From contig NZ_JARUXC010000013.1 in the NCBI RefSeq assembly GCF_030433855.1, positions 1 through 64,000 on the forward strand: a stretch of DNA of 64,000 bases, written 5' to 3'. A program made the position numbers and the translations under genes. Positions 1 to 10,565 of this stretch are shown here, piece after piece. Positions within the stretch are counted from its first letter, which is position 1, and each line of letters starts with the position of its first letter. The stretch is from Agreia sp. PsM10. Lineage in GTDB: Bacteria; Actinomycetota; Actinomycetes; Actinomycetales; Microbacteriaceae. The notes below the pieces were generated by a model. The model made no database searches and had not been told where the DNA came from. It saw nothing but the letters and a program-made list of their open reading frames with translations.

Positions 1-279
1 CGTCCCTCGTACGGTGACCGTCCGCAGCGCAGCAACGACCGTCCCTCGTACGGTGACCGTCCCCAGCGCAGCAACGATCGCCCGTCATACGGCGACCGCC
101 CGGCTCGCACGGAGCGCCCCTCCTACGGTGACCGCACCGAGCGCCCGTCGTACGGCGACCGCCCGGCTCGCACGGAGCGCCCCTCCTACGGTGACCGCAC
201 CGAGCGCCCGTCGTACGGTGACCGTCCGGCTCGCACGGAGCGTCCCTCATACGGTGACCGCCCGCAGCGCAGCAATGAC
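1..279 (+). repeat. Eight tandem RPSYGDR-type coding repeats
   Basis: Eight in-frame units begin RPSYGDR and continue with PQRSND, PARTE or TE, giving unit lengths of 13, 13, 12, 9, 12, 9, 12 and 13 codons. The array runs off the left edge, so the full copy number is unknown. It is rich in Arg, Tyr, Gly and Ser and predicted disordered, similar in composition to RGG-like RNA-binding tails. The near-identical DNA suggests copy number can change by slippage. Confidence 0.9.
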
Positions 280-1560
280 CGCGGCTCGGACTTCTACCCG
301 AAGCGCGATGACCGACCCACGGTCGGACACGCTCCGGTAGACGACGTCGTGCTCGAGCGCCTCGAGGCCCAGGCCACGACCGCGGTCGAGGTCGAGGGTG
401 TCTCGTTCAAGGACCTCGGTCTGGGCGACAACATCGAGCGCCAGCTGCAGTCGATGGGAGCGCTCAGCCCGTTCCCGATCCAGGCTGCGACCATCCCCGA
501 CGTCCTCGCCGGAAAAGACGTGCTCGGCCGTGGCAAGACCGGCTCCGGCAAGACGATCGCCTTCGGAGCACCCGTCGTCGAGCGACTGATGGAGAACGGT
601 GGAGCGAAGGGCCGCAAGCCCGGTCGCCTGCCCCGCGCCCTGATCCTCGCCCCGACGCGTGAGCTCGCCATGCAGATCGACCGCACGGTGCAGCCCATCG
701 CCCGCGCCGTCGGCCTCAACACGACCACCGTGTTCGGCGGCGTTCCGCAGTTCAAGCAGGTCTCCGCCCTGCAGCGCGGCACCGACATCGTGATCGCGAC
801 CCCCGGCCGCCTCGAAGACCTCGTGGAGCAGGGTCGTCTCGACCTCTCCAAGGTCACCATCACGGTTCTCGACGAGGCCGACCACATGTGCGACCTCGGA
901 TTCCTCGAGCCGGTCCAGCGCATCCTGCGTCTGGTCGCAGACGGCGGACAGCGCCTGCTGTTCTCGGCGACCCTCGACAAGGGCGTGGCCCAGCTGGTCA
1001 ACGAGTTCCTCGTGAACCCGTCGGTGCACGAGGTCGCCGGTGAAGACCAGGCCTCCTCCACGATCGACCACCGCGTGCTGCTCATCGAGCAGCGCGACAA
1101 GCGCGAGATCATCCAGCAGCTCGCCTCGGGCCCCGGCAAGACTCTCGTCTTCGCCCGCACCCGCGCCTTCGCCGAAGAGCTGGCCGACCAGCTCGACGAC
1201 GCCGGCATCCCGGCCACCAGCCTGCACGGTGACCTCAACCAGTCGCGCCGCACGCGCAACCTTCAGCTGCTCACCAGTGGCCGGGTCAACGTGCTGGTCG
1301 CGACCGATGTCGCAGCTCGCGGAATCCACGTCGACGACATCAACCTGGTCATCCAGGCCGATGCCCCCGACGAGTACAAGACCTACCTGCACCGCTCCGG
1401 CCGCACCGGCCGCGCGGGCAAGAAGGGCACGGTCGTGACGCTGATCAACCGTTCGCGCCAGCGCCGCATGGACGAGCTCCTCGGCCGCGCGGAGATCACG
1501 GCCGACACGGAGCACGCCCGCCCGGGCGACCGCCTGATCGACGACCTGCGCAGCGTGTAG
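1..1560 (+). CDS. DEAD-box ATP-dependent RNA helicase (5' end outside window)
   Basis: ATP-dependent RNA remodelling enzyme of the cold-shock/ribosome-assembly type. The reading frame is open from base 1, so the gene starts upstream; an internal GTG at 349 is not a credible start because the frame continues upstream without a stop. Counting from base 1, residues 1-93 are an Arg-rich repeat, followed by the Q motif (PFPIQAATIP), Walker A GRGKTGSGKT near 176-185, PTRELA, TPGR, DEAD at 291-294, SAT near 322, and the C-terminal ATDVAARGI and HRSGRTGRAG motifs. The tail after the second RecA domain is very short, so any accessory RNA binding must come from the N-terminal repeat. It is followed by a strong hairpin terminator. 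Helicase identity is certain; the substrate RNA is unknown. Confidence 0.95.
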   Translation, partial: RPSYGDRPQRSNDRPSYGDRPQRSNDRPSYGDRPARTERPSYGDRTERPSYGDRPARTERPSYGDRTERPSYGDRPARTERPSYGDRPQRSNDRGSDFYPKRDDRPTVGHAPVDDVVLERLEAQATTAVEVEGVSFKDLGLGDNIERQLQSMGALSPFPIQAATIPDVLAGKDVLGRGKTGSGKTIAFGAPVVERLMENGGAKGRKPGRLPRALILAPTRELAMQIDRTVQPIARAVGLNTTTVFGGVPQFKQVSALQRGTDIVIATPGRLEDLVEQGRLDLSKVTITVLDEADHMCDLGFLEPVQRILRLVADGGQRLLFSATLDKGVAQLVNEFLVNPSVHEVAGEDQASSTIDHRVLLIEQRDKREIIQQLASGPGKTLVFARTRAFAEELADQLDDAGIPATSLHGDLNQSRRTRNLQLLTSGRVNVLVATDVAARGIHVDDINLVIQADAPDEYKTYLHRSGRTGRAGKKGTVVTLINRSRQRRMDELLGRAEITADTEHARPGDRLIDDLRSV

Positions 1561-1585
1561 TCACACCCCGCACCATCTGCCACAG

Positions 1586-1640
1586 CGGCAACGCGAAGCG
1601 CCCCCTCCCTTCCGGGACGGGGGCGCTTCTGCGTTGCCGG
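1586..1640 (+). terminator. Hairpin terminator after the helicase gene
   Basis: The arm GAAGCGCCCCC (1595-1605) pairs with GGGGGCGCTTC (1619-1629). The stem is extended by GGCAACGC (1587-1594) against GCGTTGCC (1631-1638), with one unpaired base. There is no clear U tract, as is common in high-GC actinobacteria. It may serve both the helicase and the convergent VOC gene. Confidence 0.75.
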
Positions 1641-1727
1641 AGAATCCGCTTCTCTCCGGCGTATCGGCTGCCGGTCGTCGGGCCGCGGATGCGCCGAACG
1701 GACGCGGATGCGTCGCCGCGCAGGCCG

Positions 1728-2132
1728 TCAGCGGGCGTCGAGGGGGATGAGCGGCTTCTCTGCCCGCACCGTCATCTGCTGCACCGACCAGCTGTTGCCG
1801 TCGGGATCGTCGAAGAAGAAGAACGTGCCGCCGTCGCGCTCTGCGTCGAAGATGGAGAGATCGCTGACCTCGACGCCGCGTTCGAGAAGCTCGAAGCGAG
1901 CGGCGGCCGCATCGGAGACGACCAGCTGCAGGCCCTTCATCGAGCCGGGTTCCATCTGCGACATGCCGAACACGATCGAGCAGCCCGAGCCGCGAGGCGT
2001 GAGCTGCACGACCCGCATCTGCGTCGTCGTCGTGTCGTGGTCGAGTGCGAAGCCGAGCTGATCGCGGTAGAAGCCGATCGATCGCTCGATGTCTGCCACC
2101 GGAAGCACAATGACCTCGAGTGTCCAGTCCAT
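1728..2132 (-). CDS. VOC (glyoxalase/dioxygenase-fold) family protein
   Basis: Small single-module vicinal-oxygen-chelate protein of 134 residues. It shows the usual pattern of paired beta-alpha-beta-beta-beta units: an N-terminal segment LPVADIERSIGFYRDQLGF and a C-terminal FFFDDPDGNSWSVQQ. The ATG at 2132 is chosen because AAGGAG lies just upstream on the minus strand, inside the end of the preceding ABC gene; the frame stays open further upstream but with sequence that does not look like protein. Members of this fold include metal-dependent isomerases, dioxygenases and antibiotic-binding proteins; nothing here fixes the substrate. The gene lies 4 bp after an ABC exporter gene, so co-transcription is likely. 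Confidence 0.8.
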   Translation of the reverse strand: MDWTLEVIVLPVADIERSIGFYRDQLGFALDHDTTTTQMRVVQLTPRGSGCSIVFGMSQMEPGSMKGLQLVVSDAAAARFELLERGVEVSDLSIFDAERDGGTFFFFDDPDGNSWSVQQMTVRAEKPLIPLDAR

Positions 2133-2136
2133 GGCG

Positions 2137-4161
2137 CTACTCCTTCTCTTGCGGGGCGGCCTCGGCGGTGTCGACCTGCTCGCCACGGAACTGTGTCATG
2201 TAGAGCGAGTAGTACGCGCCACGAGATTCGAGAAGCTCGTCGTGGCTTCCCTGTTCGACGATGCGGCCGTTCTCCATGACCAGGATGGTGTCGGCGTCGC
2301 GGATCGTGGAGAGTCGATGTGCGATGACGAAGGAGGTGCGATCTGTGCGAAGGGCGGCCATGGCGTGCTGCACCAGCAGTTCGGTGCGGGTATCGACCGA
2401 CGACGTCGCCTCGTCGAGGATGAGCAGGGACGGGTTCGCAATGAAGGCGCGCGCGATGGTGATGAGCTGGCGCTCGCCGGCCGACACGCTGCCTCCGTCG
2501 GCGTCGAGCACGGTGTCGTAGCCCAGGGGCAGCTGGCGCACGAAGCGATCGACCATGGTGGCCTGTGCCGCCTCGACCACCTCGTCGTCTGTGGCGTCGA
2601 GTCGTCCGTAGCGGATGTTCTCCCGAATCGTGCCTTCGAAGAGCCAGGCGTCTTGCAGCACCATGCCCACGCGCGAGCGCAGTGTGCCTCGCGAGAGCTG
2701 CGTGATGTCGACGCCGTCGAGCAGGATGCGCCCGCCGGTGAGTTCGTAGAAGCGCATGACCAGGTTCACGAGCGTTGTCTTGCCTGCGCCGGTCGGCCCG
2801 ACGATGGCCACCGTGTGGCCGGGCTTGGCCTCGAGGGAGAGTGACTCGATGAGCGGCTTCTCGGGGTCGTAGCTGAACGACACGTCGTCGAATCGCACAT
2901 GTCCGTCGGTACGTGCCGGCAGCTCGGCCGTGACCTCGTCGGGACTCTGCTCGTCGGCGTCGAGAAGCTCGAACGTGCGCTCGGCCGATGCGACGCCGGA
3001 CTGCAGCATGTTCGCCATGCCCGCGATCTGGCCGAGGGGCTGCGAGAACTCGCGCGAGTACTGGATGAACGCGGTCGCGTCACCGAGGGTCATCTGCCCG
3101 GATGCGACGCGCAGGCCGCCGACGACGGCGATCAGCACGTACGACAGGTACGACACGAACGTCATGGCCGGCATGATCATGCCCGAGACGAACTGGGCGC
3201 CGAAGGACGCCGAGTAGAGCTTCTCGTTGCGTTCGTCGAACTCGGCGACCAGCTCTTTGTCGCGACCGAACACCCGCACGAGCTCGAGCCCGGAGAAGGA
3301 CTCCTCGATGTGGCCGTTCAACGAGCCCGTGTTCTTCCATTGGGCCGCGAAGAGCTTCTGCGATCGAGAGCCGATGACGCCCGCGATGACCGCGGAGAGG
3401 GGAAGCGCGATCAATGCGATGAGGGCGAGCTGCCACGACACGATGAACATGACGATGACGATGCCGATCACCGTGAGGGCGGATTGGACCAGCTGCGAGA
3501 AGGCCTGCTGCAACGCGGCCTGGATGTTGTCGACATCGTTGGTGACGCGCGACATGGTGTCGCCGCGCTGGCGCGAGTCGAAGTAGCTGAGCGGCAGCTT
3601 GTTGAGCTTGACCTCGATGTCTTGACGGAGGCGGAAGACCACTCGCATGACGAGGCCGTTCAAGATGTACCCCTGTGCCCAGTTGAGCACCGAGGCGACG
3701 ATGTACATGAGCAGAACGATGATGATGAGGCGTCCCAGCACCATGAAGTCGATGCCCTGGCCGGGGACGATGTCGGACTTCTCGAGGAGATCGGCGAAGT
3801 CGTTGTTGCCCGACGCTCGCGTCTCGGCGACGATCTGGGCGAGGGGAACGCCGGCTGGCAGCTGGGAGCCGATCACCCCGTTGAAGATGGTGTCGACGGC
3901 CTGCCCCAGGATCTTGGGCGCGATGACCGTGAGCACGACGGAGATGACGACCAGCCCGACGACGATGCTCATCTTGACCCGTTCGGGGCCGAGCAGCCCG
4001 ACCAGCCGTTTGGCCGAGGGCCAGAACTGCTGCGCCTTCTTGGCCGGCGCGCCACCGAACATGTCGCCGTCGGCCTCTGTAGGAATGTACTCGACGTCGA
4101 GTTCGTCGATGACGGTGGGCGTCTCGTCGGTGGACGAGCTCTTCTTCGTGTTGCGAGCCAT
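2137..4161 (-). CDS. ABC exporter subunit, fused permease-ATPase (canonical Walker B)
   Basis: Half-transporter of 674 residues: a polar N-terminal extension of about 50 residues, six membrane segments (about 60-350) and a nucleotide-binding domain. Walker A is GPTGAGKT at 455-462 and Walker B LLILDE at 579-584 with the catalytic Glu. The signature motif is unusual, VSAGERQ at 559-565 instead of LSGGQ. The start ATG overlaps the stop of the upstream ABC gene (TGATG), so the two are translationally coupled and almost certainly form a heterodimer. Such pairs export lipids, drugs or peptides in other bacteria; the cargo here is unknown. Confidence 0.92.
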   Translation of the reverse strand: MARNTKKSSSTDETPTVIDELDVEYIPTEADGDMFGGAPAKKAQQFWPSAKRLVGLLGPERVKMSIVVGLVVISVVLTVIAPKILGQAVDTIFNGVIGSQLPAGVPLAQIVAETRASGNNDFADLLEKSDIVPGQGIDFMVLGRLIIIVLLMYIVASVLNWAQGYILNGLVMRVVFRLRQDIEVKLNKLPLSYFDSRQRGDTMSRVTNDVDNIQAALQQAFSQLVQSALTVIGIVIVMFIVSWQLALIALIALPLSAVIAGVIGSRSQKLFAAQWKNTGSLNGHIEESFSGLELVRVFGRDKELVAEFDERNEKLYSASFGAQFVSGMIMPAMTFVSYLSYVLIAVVGGLRVASGQMTLGDATAFIQYSREFSQPLGQIAGMANMLQSGVASAERTFELLDADEQSPDEVTAELPARTDGHVRFDDVSFSYDPEKPLIESLSLEAKPGHTVAIVGPTGAGKTTLVNLVMRFYELTGGRILLDGVDITQLSRGTLRSRVGMVLQDAWLFEGTIRENIRYGRLDATDDEVVEAAQATMVDRFVRQLPLGYDTVLDADGGSVSAGERQLITIARAFIANPSLLILDEATSSVDTRTELLVQHAMAALRTDRTSFVIAHRLSTIRDADTILVMENGRIVEQGSHDELLESRGAYYSLYMTQFRGEQVDTAEAAPQEKE

Positions 4162-5897
4162 CAGGCCACCCCCTCGATGCTCATCTGGGATCCGACGATC
4201 TCGCGGTACGTCTCGCTCTCGTCGAGCAGTTCGTCATGGGTGCCACGCGCCACGATGACCCCGTCGTTGACGACGAGGATCTGGTCGGCCGCCCGGATCG
4301 TCGAGATGCGCTGGGCGACGATGATGACGGTCGCGCCCCGGGTGGCCGCGAACAGGGCCTCGCGCAGGCGGGCGTCTGTGGCGACGTCGAGCGCGGAGAA
4401 GGAGTCGTCGAACAGGTAGACCTGCGGGTCTGCCACCAGCGCCCGGGCGATGCAGAGCCGTTGACGTTGGCCCCCCGACACGTTGGTGCCGCCCTGCGAG
4501 ATGCGCTCGTCGAGCCCCTTCTCTTTCGCCCGCACGAAGTCGTCTCCCTGTGCGACCTCGAGGGCCTGCCACAACTGCTCGTCGCTCGCGTCGGGGCGGC
4601 CGAAACGCAGATTGGATGCGATGGTTCCCGAGAACAGGTACGGCTTCTGCGGCACGAGGCCGACGAGGTGGGCTATCTGGCGCCGGTCGAGGTCGGAGAC
4701 GGGCACTCCGTCGATCGTGACGGCGCCGCCCTGCGGGTCGTAGAGCCGGGGGATGAGATTGAGCAGCGTGGTCTTGCCCGCACCGGTCGATCCGACGATC
4801 GCCGTGGTCTTGCCCGGTTCGGCGACGAAGGAGACGTGGTCGAGAACGGGGCGTTCGGCTCCCGGATAGCCGAACGTGACGTCGGTGAACTCGACACGGC
4901 CGGCAGTGGGAACGCGGGGCGCCGGCCGCACGGGCACGGCCATGCTCGGCTGCGTGGCGAGCACCTCGCTGATGCGCTCGGCGCAGACGACGGCGCGGGG
5001 GATCATCATGACCATGAAGACACCCATCATGACGGCGGTGAGGATCTGCAGCAGATACTGCAGGAACGCGGTGAGGGAGCCCACCTGGATGTCGCCGGCG
5101 TCGACTCTCTGGCCGCCGAACCACAGCACGGCGGCTGTGGCCAGGTGCAGGATCATCATGATGGCGGGGAACATGAGAACGAAGAGGTTGCCGACCTTGA
5201 CCGACACGACCGTGATGGCCTCGTTGGCCCGCTGGTAGCGCTCGGACTCGAACGGTTCGCGCACGAAGGCCCGCACCACCCGGATGCCCATGATCTGCTC
5301 GCGCAGAACGCTGTTGATGCCGTCGATGCGGTCTTGCATGAGCCGGAACAGGGGCAGCAGCAGGAAGACGAGGACGCCGACGATCACGAACAGCAGCGGC
5401 ACCGAGACCCACACCAGCCAGGACAGACCCGCGTCTTCGCGGAGGGCGAAGATGATTCCGCCGATGCACATGATCGGCGTCGAGACCATGAAGTTGAGCA
5501 TCATCAGCACGAGCATCTGCACCTGCTGCACGTCGTTCGTGCCGCGGGTGATCAGAGTGGCCGTTCCGAACTTGGCGACGTCGATGGCGCCCAGGGTGTC
5601 GACCTTGCGATAGATCTCGCGCCGCAGGTCGCGACCGACGGCCATGGCCGTGCGGGCGCCGAAGTAGATGCCCGCGATGGCGGTGGCCACCTGCACGACG
5701 CAGGCGAGCAGCATGGTCATGCCTGTCGACCAGATGAACTCCGTGTCGCCTGTCGATACGCCCTTGTCGATGATCTGGGCGTTGAGGCTGGGCAGGTACA
5801 GGGCCGCGAGCGTCGAGACGAACTGGAAGACGACGACGGCGATCACCCAGCCCGTGTAGGGCTTCAGGTGATGGATGATGAGGCGGATGAGTTCCAC
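4161..5897 (-). CDS. ABC exporter subunit, fused permease-ATPase (degenerate Walker B)
   Basis: Half-transporter of 578 residues with six membrane segments in residues 15-300 and a C-terminal ATPase. Walker A is GSTGAGKTT at 369-377, the signature VSGGQ at 473-477 is canonical, and Walker B VYLFDD at 493-498 has Asp498 where the catalytic Glu normally stands. This is the pattern of the non-hydrolysing site in heterodimeric exporters such as TM287/288. GTG start with GAGGAA upstream. It is the first gene of an operon with the 674-residue partner and the VOC protein; a 15-bp palindrome lies about 85 bp upstream. Confidence 0.92.
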   Translation of the reverse strand: MELIRLIIHHLKPYTGWVIAVVVFQFVSTLAALYLPSLNAQIIDKGVSTGDTEFIWSTGMTMLLACVVQVATAIAGIYFGARTAMAVGRDLRREIYRKVDTLGAIDVAKFGTATLITRGTNDVQQVQMLVLMMLNFMVSTPIMCIGGIIFALREDAGLSWLVWVSVPLLFVIVGVLVFLLLPLFRLMQDRIDGINSVLREQIMGIRVVRAFVREPFESERYQRANEAITVVSVKVGNLFVLMFPAIMMILHLATAAVLWFGGQRVDAGDIQVGSLTAFLQYLLQILTAVMMGVFMVMMIPRAVVCAERISEVLATQPSMAVPVRPAPRVPTAGRVEFTDVTFGYPGAERPVLDHVSFVAEPGKTTAIVGSTGAGKTTLLNLIPRLYDPQGGAVTIDGVPVSDLDRRQIAHLVGLVPQKPYLFSGTIASNLRFGRPDASDEQLWQALEVAQGDDFVRAKEKGLDERISQGGTNVSGGQRQRLCIARALVADPQVYLFDDSFSALDVATDARLREALFAATRGATVIIVAQRISTIRAADQILVVNDGVIVARGTHDELLDESETYREIVGSQMSIEGVA

Positions 5898-5979
5898 GGT
5901 GGTTCCTCACGAGAGCGACAGGAGTGAACGTGCTGTGCGCCCATCGTAAGAGGCACCGGTGACGCTCGAGTAGAACGGT

Positions 5980-5994
5980 ATTCCTAGTTGGAAT
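5980..5994. promoter_or_regulatory. Candidate operator ATTCC-N5-GGAAT
   Basis: A perfect inverted repeat, ATTCC (5980-5984) and GGAAT (5990-5994), lies upstream of the ABC exporter operon. On the minus strand TTGTAA (-35-like) precedes it and TACCGT (-10-like) follows with 17 bases between, so a repressor bound here would cover the promoter. No regulator gene is adjacent. The promoter match is weak. Confidence 0.35.
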
Positions 5995-5997
5995 GAT

Positions 5998-6276
5998 TTA
6001 CAAATGTGCGCCGAACCGTCGGGGCCTGGCCGTGGGCGTCGACGCGCTCGCCGACTGCATCCAGAGTGCGAGCCGGCGCTCGCTCGGAAACCGCGAGTCG
6101 ATTCTCGGGGATCTGCCGTGGGCCGACTGGAAGGCTGCCACCGCATGGCGGTACGCATCGTCGTCGGTCCAGGTGCTGCGGTGCACGACCGGTGCGTGCG
6201 GCCGCCGGGTGAAGAGGCCCAGGATGCAGCCGGTCGCGGCTGACTGGATGCTGCGGGTGAAGACGGATGGCATCAT
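5998..6276 (-). CDS. Hypothetical protein (92 aa)
   Basis: I do not recognise this protein. The ATG at 6276 has a good ribosome-binding site (GAAAGGA, about 6 bases before the start). The product is basic, has no clear membrane segment or domain, and contains a central acidic/aromatic stretch (STWTDDDAYRHAVAAFQ). It ends next to the palindrome upstream of the ABC exporter operon. A plus-strand ORF covers much of the same DNA but lacks a ribosome-binding site. Existence of the gene is only moderately supported. Confidence 0.45.
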   Translation of the reverse strand: MMPSVFTRSIQSAATGCILGLFTRRPHAPVVHRSTWTDDDAYRHAVAAFQSAHGRSPRIDSRFPSERRLALWMQSASASTPTARPRRFGAHL

Positions 6277-6351
6277 CGCCTGTCCTTTCGTCACGTCTCG
6301 TGAAGGGAGTCGGATCGGCCCCTCACTCAATGAGACTCCCTCACCGCCCGA

Positions 6352-7172
6352 TCATGACGCGAAGACGACGACGACGGCGGTGGCGGCCCAGAACACCACG
6401 ATGAAGATCCAGTCCCTGGCGCGGAAGGCGATCGAGTAGCGTTCGGTGCGTGTGCGGTGGGCGCCGAAGGCGCGCGAGTCCATGGCGAGCGCCACTCGTT
6501 CGGCGTGCCTGATGGCCCCCGCCAGCAGCGGCACGACGTAACCGGCCGTGCGCACGAGCCACGCGATCGGACCCCGCCCATCCGAGATGCCGCGCACTCG
6601 ATGCGCCTGCCTGATCACCTCGAGTTCGTGACCGAAGCGGGGCACGAAGCGGAACGCGGCCAGCGCCGTGTAGCCGAGCCTGTACGGCACACGCAGCTGC
6701 TGCACCAGCGAGCGCACGAGGTCGGGCCCGGTCGATGTGAGGCCGCCGACGAGCGCGAGCAGAACGATGGCGGCGAGCCTCAGCGCGGTGGCCAGTCCGA
6801 TGAGCCAGCCGCCGACCGTGAGGTGGAGCGGCCCGGCTTCGACGATCACCGACGGATCGGCCGACGCCGCCGGATCGGCCCAGATGCCGAAGCTCACCGA
6901 CATGACGCCCACGACCACGGGGATCGCGACGAGCAGGAGGAGCAGGGAGCGTGCACGCAGGTGGGCGCCGATCACGAGCAGAGTGAGGGCGATCAGGCAG
7001 AAGACGAGGGGCGTCATGACATCGCGGGTGAACAGCAGCAGAGCCATGGCGGGCAGGGGAGCCGCGATCTTCGAGAGCGGATTGAGGCGGTGCAGAAAGC
7101 GCCAGGGACCGAAGTCGGGAGGTGCAGCGTAGGGGTCGATCGGCGGCTTCGACACGGCGGCGCGAGACGGGG

Positions 7173-7176
<4 letters not shown>
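6352..7176 (-). CDS. ykoC: ECF transporter T component (YkoC/EcfT-like)
   Basis: Energy-coupling membrane subunit of 274 residues that links the ATPase to the substrate-binding S protein. It has about five to six hydrophobic segments and the two Ala-Arg-Gly-type coupling motifs expected for EcfT: QAHRVRGIS and MDSRAFGAHRTRT (both contain the A-R-G or S-R-A core). The GTG at 7176 overlaps the ATPase stop in a GTGA, which decides the start over longer in-frame options. It is the last gene of an S-A-T operon in the order ykoE-ykoD-ykoC. The T-component call is firm; the substrate depends on the S component. Confidence 0.85.
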
Positions 7177-8947
<1,771 letters not shown>

Positions 8948-8951
<4 letters not shown>

Positions 8952-9514
8952 GCCGCAGGAGTGCTGCGAGCGTGCTCGGAGCGCAGGCCGCGGGCGACGC
9001 CGGTGCGCACGAGCGCTGCGCCGAGCAGCACCGCGAGAGCGGTGAAGACGACGGGCGCGACGAAGTAGCCCGACATCAGCACGGCACCCGAGGCGGCGTC
9101 GAGGGAGTCCTTCGCGAGCGTCCTGTACATGCCGACGGCGCAGACCACGCCGGCGATGACGCCGCCCACGAGGAACAGCCACGTGCTCCAGCGGCGATAT
9201 CTCGTGACGAGGAACGGCAGCTCCTGGAAGGCCCCGATGGCGATGGCGATGATCGTGGCCCAGAACCCGAGGGGCTGGAGGGGAGCGGTGACGAGGCCCG
9301 CGATGCTGGCTGTCAGCACAGCCACTCCGCCGCGTCTGATCACATACTGCGCGACCACGCCGGGCACGAAGTAGACCCCGATAGTGAACCCGTAGAAGAG
9401 CGGGGCGAGAGCAGCGATCGTGCCGCCGATCCAGGCGTTGAGCGCGAAGACGAGGCCGCCGGCGACGCCGATGGCGGCGCAGGTCAGAAGCAGCCTGGTG
9501 CTCACGTTTCTCAT
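8948..9514 (-). CDS. ykoE: ECF transporter S component, YkoE-like (predicted thiamine/HMP uptake)
   Basis: Integral membrane substrate-binding subunit of 188 residues with about five to six hydrophobic segments. ATG at 9514 preceded by GGAGGA. Its size, its central APLFYG segment and its position before a double ATPase and a T subunit match YkoE, the S component for hydroxymethylpyrimidine/thiamine in Bacillus. No TPP riboswitch (CTGAGA core) was found upstream, so the vitamin assignment rests on family and gene order only; another vitamin is possible. Confidence 0.7.
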
Positions 9515-9586
9515 CGATCCTCCACTGTCCAGCTTAGGGCAGGGTAACCAAACCACGCTGCCGGGCGGCCGCCGATCAGGGAGTGA

Positions 9587-10480
9587 TCAGGCGAGTGACA
9601 GCATGGCGGCGGCGGCGAGCGCGAGAACCAGGCCGACCGCCTGCAGCGGAGCGATGCGCTCCTTCAGCACGATCGACGCAAGAATGATGGTTCCGGCCGG
9701 GTAGAGAGCCGTGAGCACCGACGTCACCGAGAGCTCGCCGAGGCGCAGTCCGGCGAGGATCAGGCCGTTCGCCGCCGCGTCGGCGACGCCGCACGCGAGG
9801 GCGAGTGCAAGGGCGGCGCCAAGGCCGGCCGCGCCGGGCCGTGCGGATGCGGATGCGGGCCGGGCCATCGCATCCGATCGCCGGCGTGCGACGAGAAACG
9901 CCGCCAGCACGACCGCACCCATGATCGCGCCGTTGACGGCACGGTTGAGGAACAGGGGGACGAGCCCCGAGTCGGCGGGTGCGGCATCGATGGCCACCAG
10001 GAAGATGCCGATCGTGGCGCCCGAGCCGATGGCCATGAGGATTCCGCGAAGGCTCGGCCGCACGGCATCCTTCTCGGGCACGAATCCGACGAGAACGACG
10101 GCCACCAGCGCGAGCGCCAGCGCCGCGTAGCCGATCGGATGGAAGGCCGAGCCCCGCGCGAGCCCGATCGACAGGGGAACGATGGCCGAGATCACGGCGG
10201 TCAGCGGCGACAGGATGCTCATGGGCCCGATCGCGAGACAGGCGTACAGCAACGAGATGCCGATCGCGCCCGAGACGCCGGAGATGCTGCCCCAGAGAAC
10301 CGCCTCCGCCGACCAGTTTCCGCCGACGAACGGGTACACGGCGACGAGCACGACGGCCCCCGACCCGGCAGCTATCCCCGTGACGGCGAACGGAGACAGG
10401 CGCCGCGAGGCGAGACCGCCGAGGAAGTCCGCTGCGCCGTAGACGAATGCACCCGCGAGGCCGAACAGGGTGACGAGCAT
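9587..10480 (-). CDS. EamA/DMT-family transporter
   Basis: Inner-membrane permease of 297 residues with about ten hydrophobic segments in two homologous halves, the drug/metabolite transporter layout. The ATG at 10480 begins directly with the first membrane segment ([15 protein letters not shown]); upstream in-frame sequence is non-membrane and lies in the promoter region of recQ. Members export amino acids, nucleosides or other small metabolites; the substrate is unknown. It is divergent from recQ, 85 bp away, and follows the ECF operon on the same strand. Confidence 0.85.
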   Translation of the reverse strand: MLVTLFGLAGAFVYGAADFLGGLASRRLSPFAVTGIAAGSGAVVLVAVYPFVGGNWSAEAVLWGSISGVSGAIGISLLYACLAIGPMSILSPLTAVISAIVPLSIGLARGSAFHPIGYAALALALVAVVLVGFVPEKDAVRPSLRGILMAIGSGATIGIFLVAIDAAPADSGLVPLFLNRAVNGAIMGAVVLAAFLVARRRSDAMARPASASARPGAAGLGAALALALACGVADAAANGLILAGLRLGELSVTSVLTALYPAGTIILASIVLKERIAPLQAVGLVLALAAAAMLSLA

Positions 10481-10552
10481 GGATGTCGAGCCTAGCGCGG
10501 TCCGGTCTGCACAGAGACGGGCGCTCGCGGGCTCGGGGTCGGCGGGCGCCGG

Positions 10553-10558
10553 TACACT
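10553..10558 (+). promoter_or_regulatory. Candidate -10 element for leaderless recQ transcription
   Basis: TACACT ends 7 bases before the GTG of recQ and no Shine-Dalgarno sequence lies between. This spacing would put the transcription start on the start codon, a common arrangement in actinobacteria. No good -35 is visible. Confidence 0.4.
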
Positions 10559-10565
10559 TCTGGGC

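Noticed and set aside
1-279. CRISPR-like array
   Set aside because: The repeats are contiguous coding units of variable length without unique spacers and keep the helicase frame.
2899-5927. Long plus-strand ORFs (506 and 563 codons) opposite the ABC exporter genes
   Set aside because: They are antisense shadows in high-GC DNA: low-complexity Asp/Glu/Arg composition, no ribosome-binding site, and the minus strand encodes clear ABC proteins.
9515-9586. TPP riboswitch before the ECF operon
   Set aside because: No CTGAGA core or paired P1-P5 elements in the available 72 bp.
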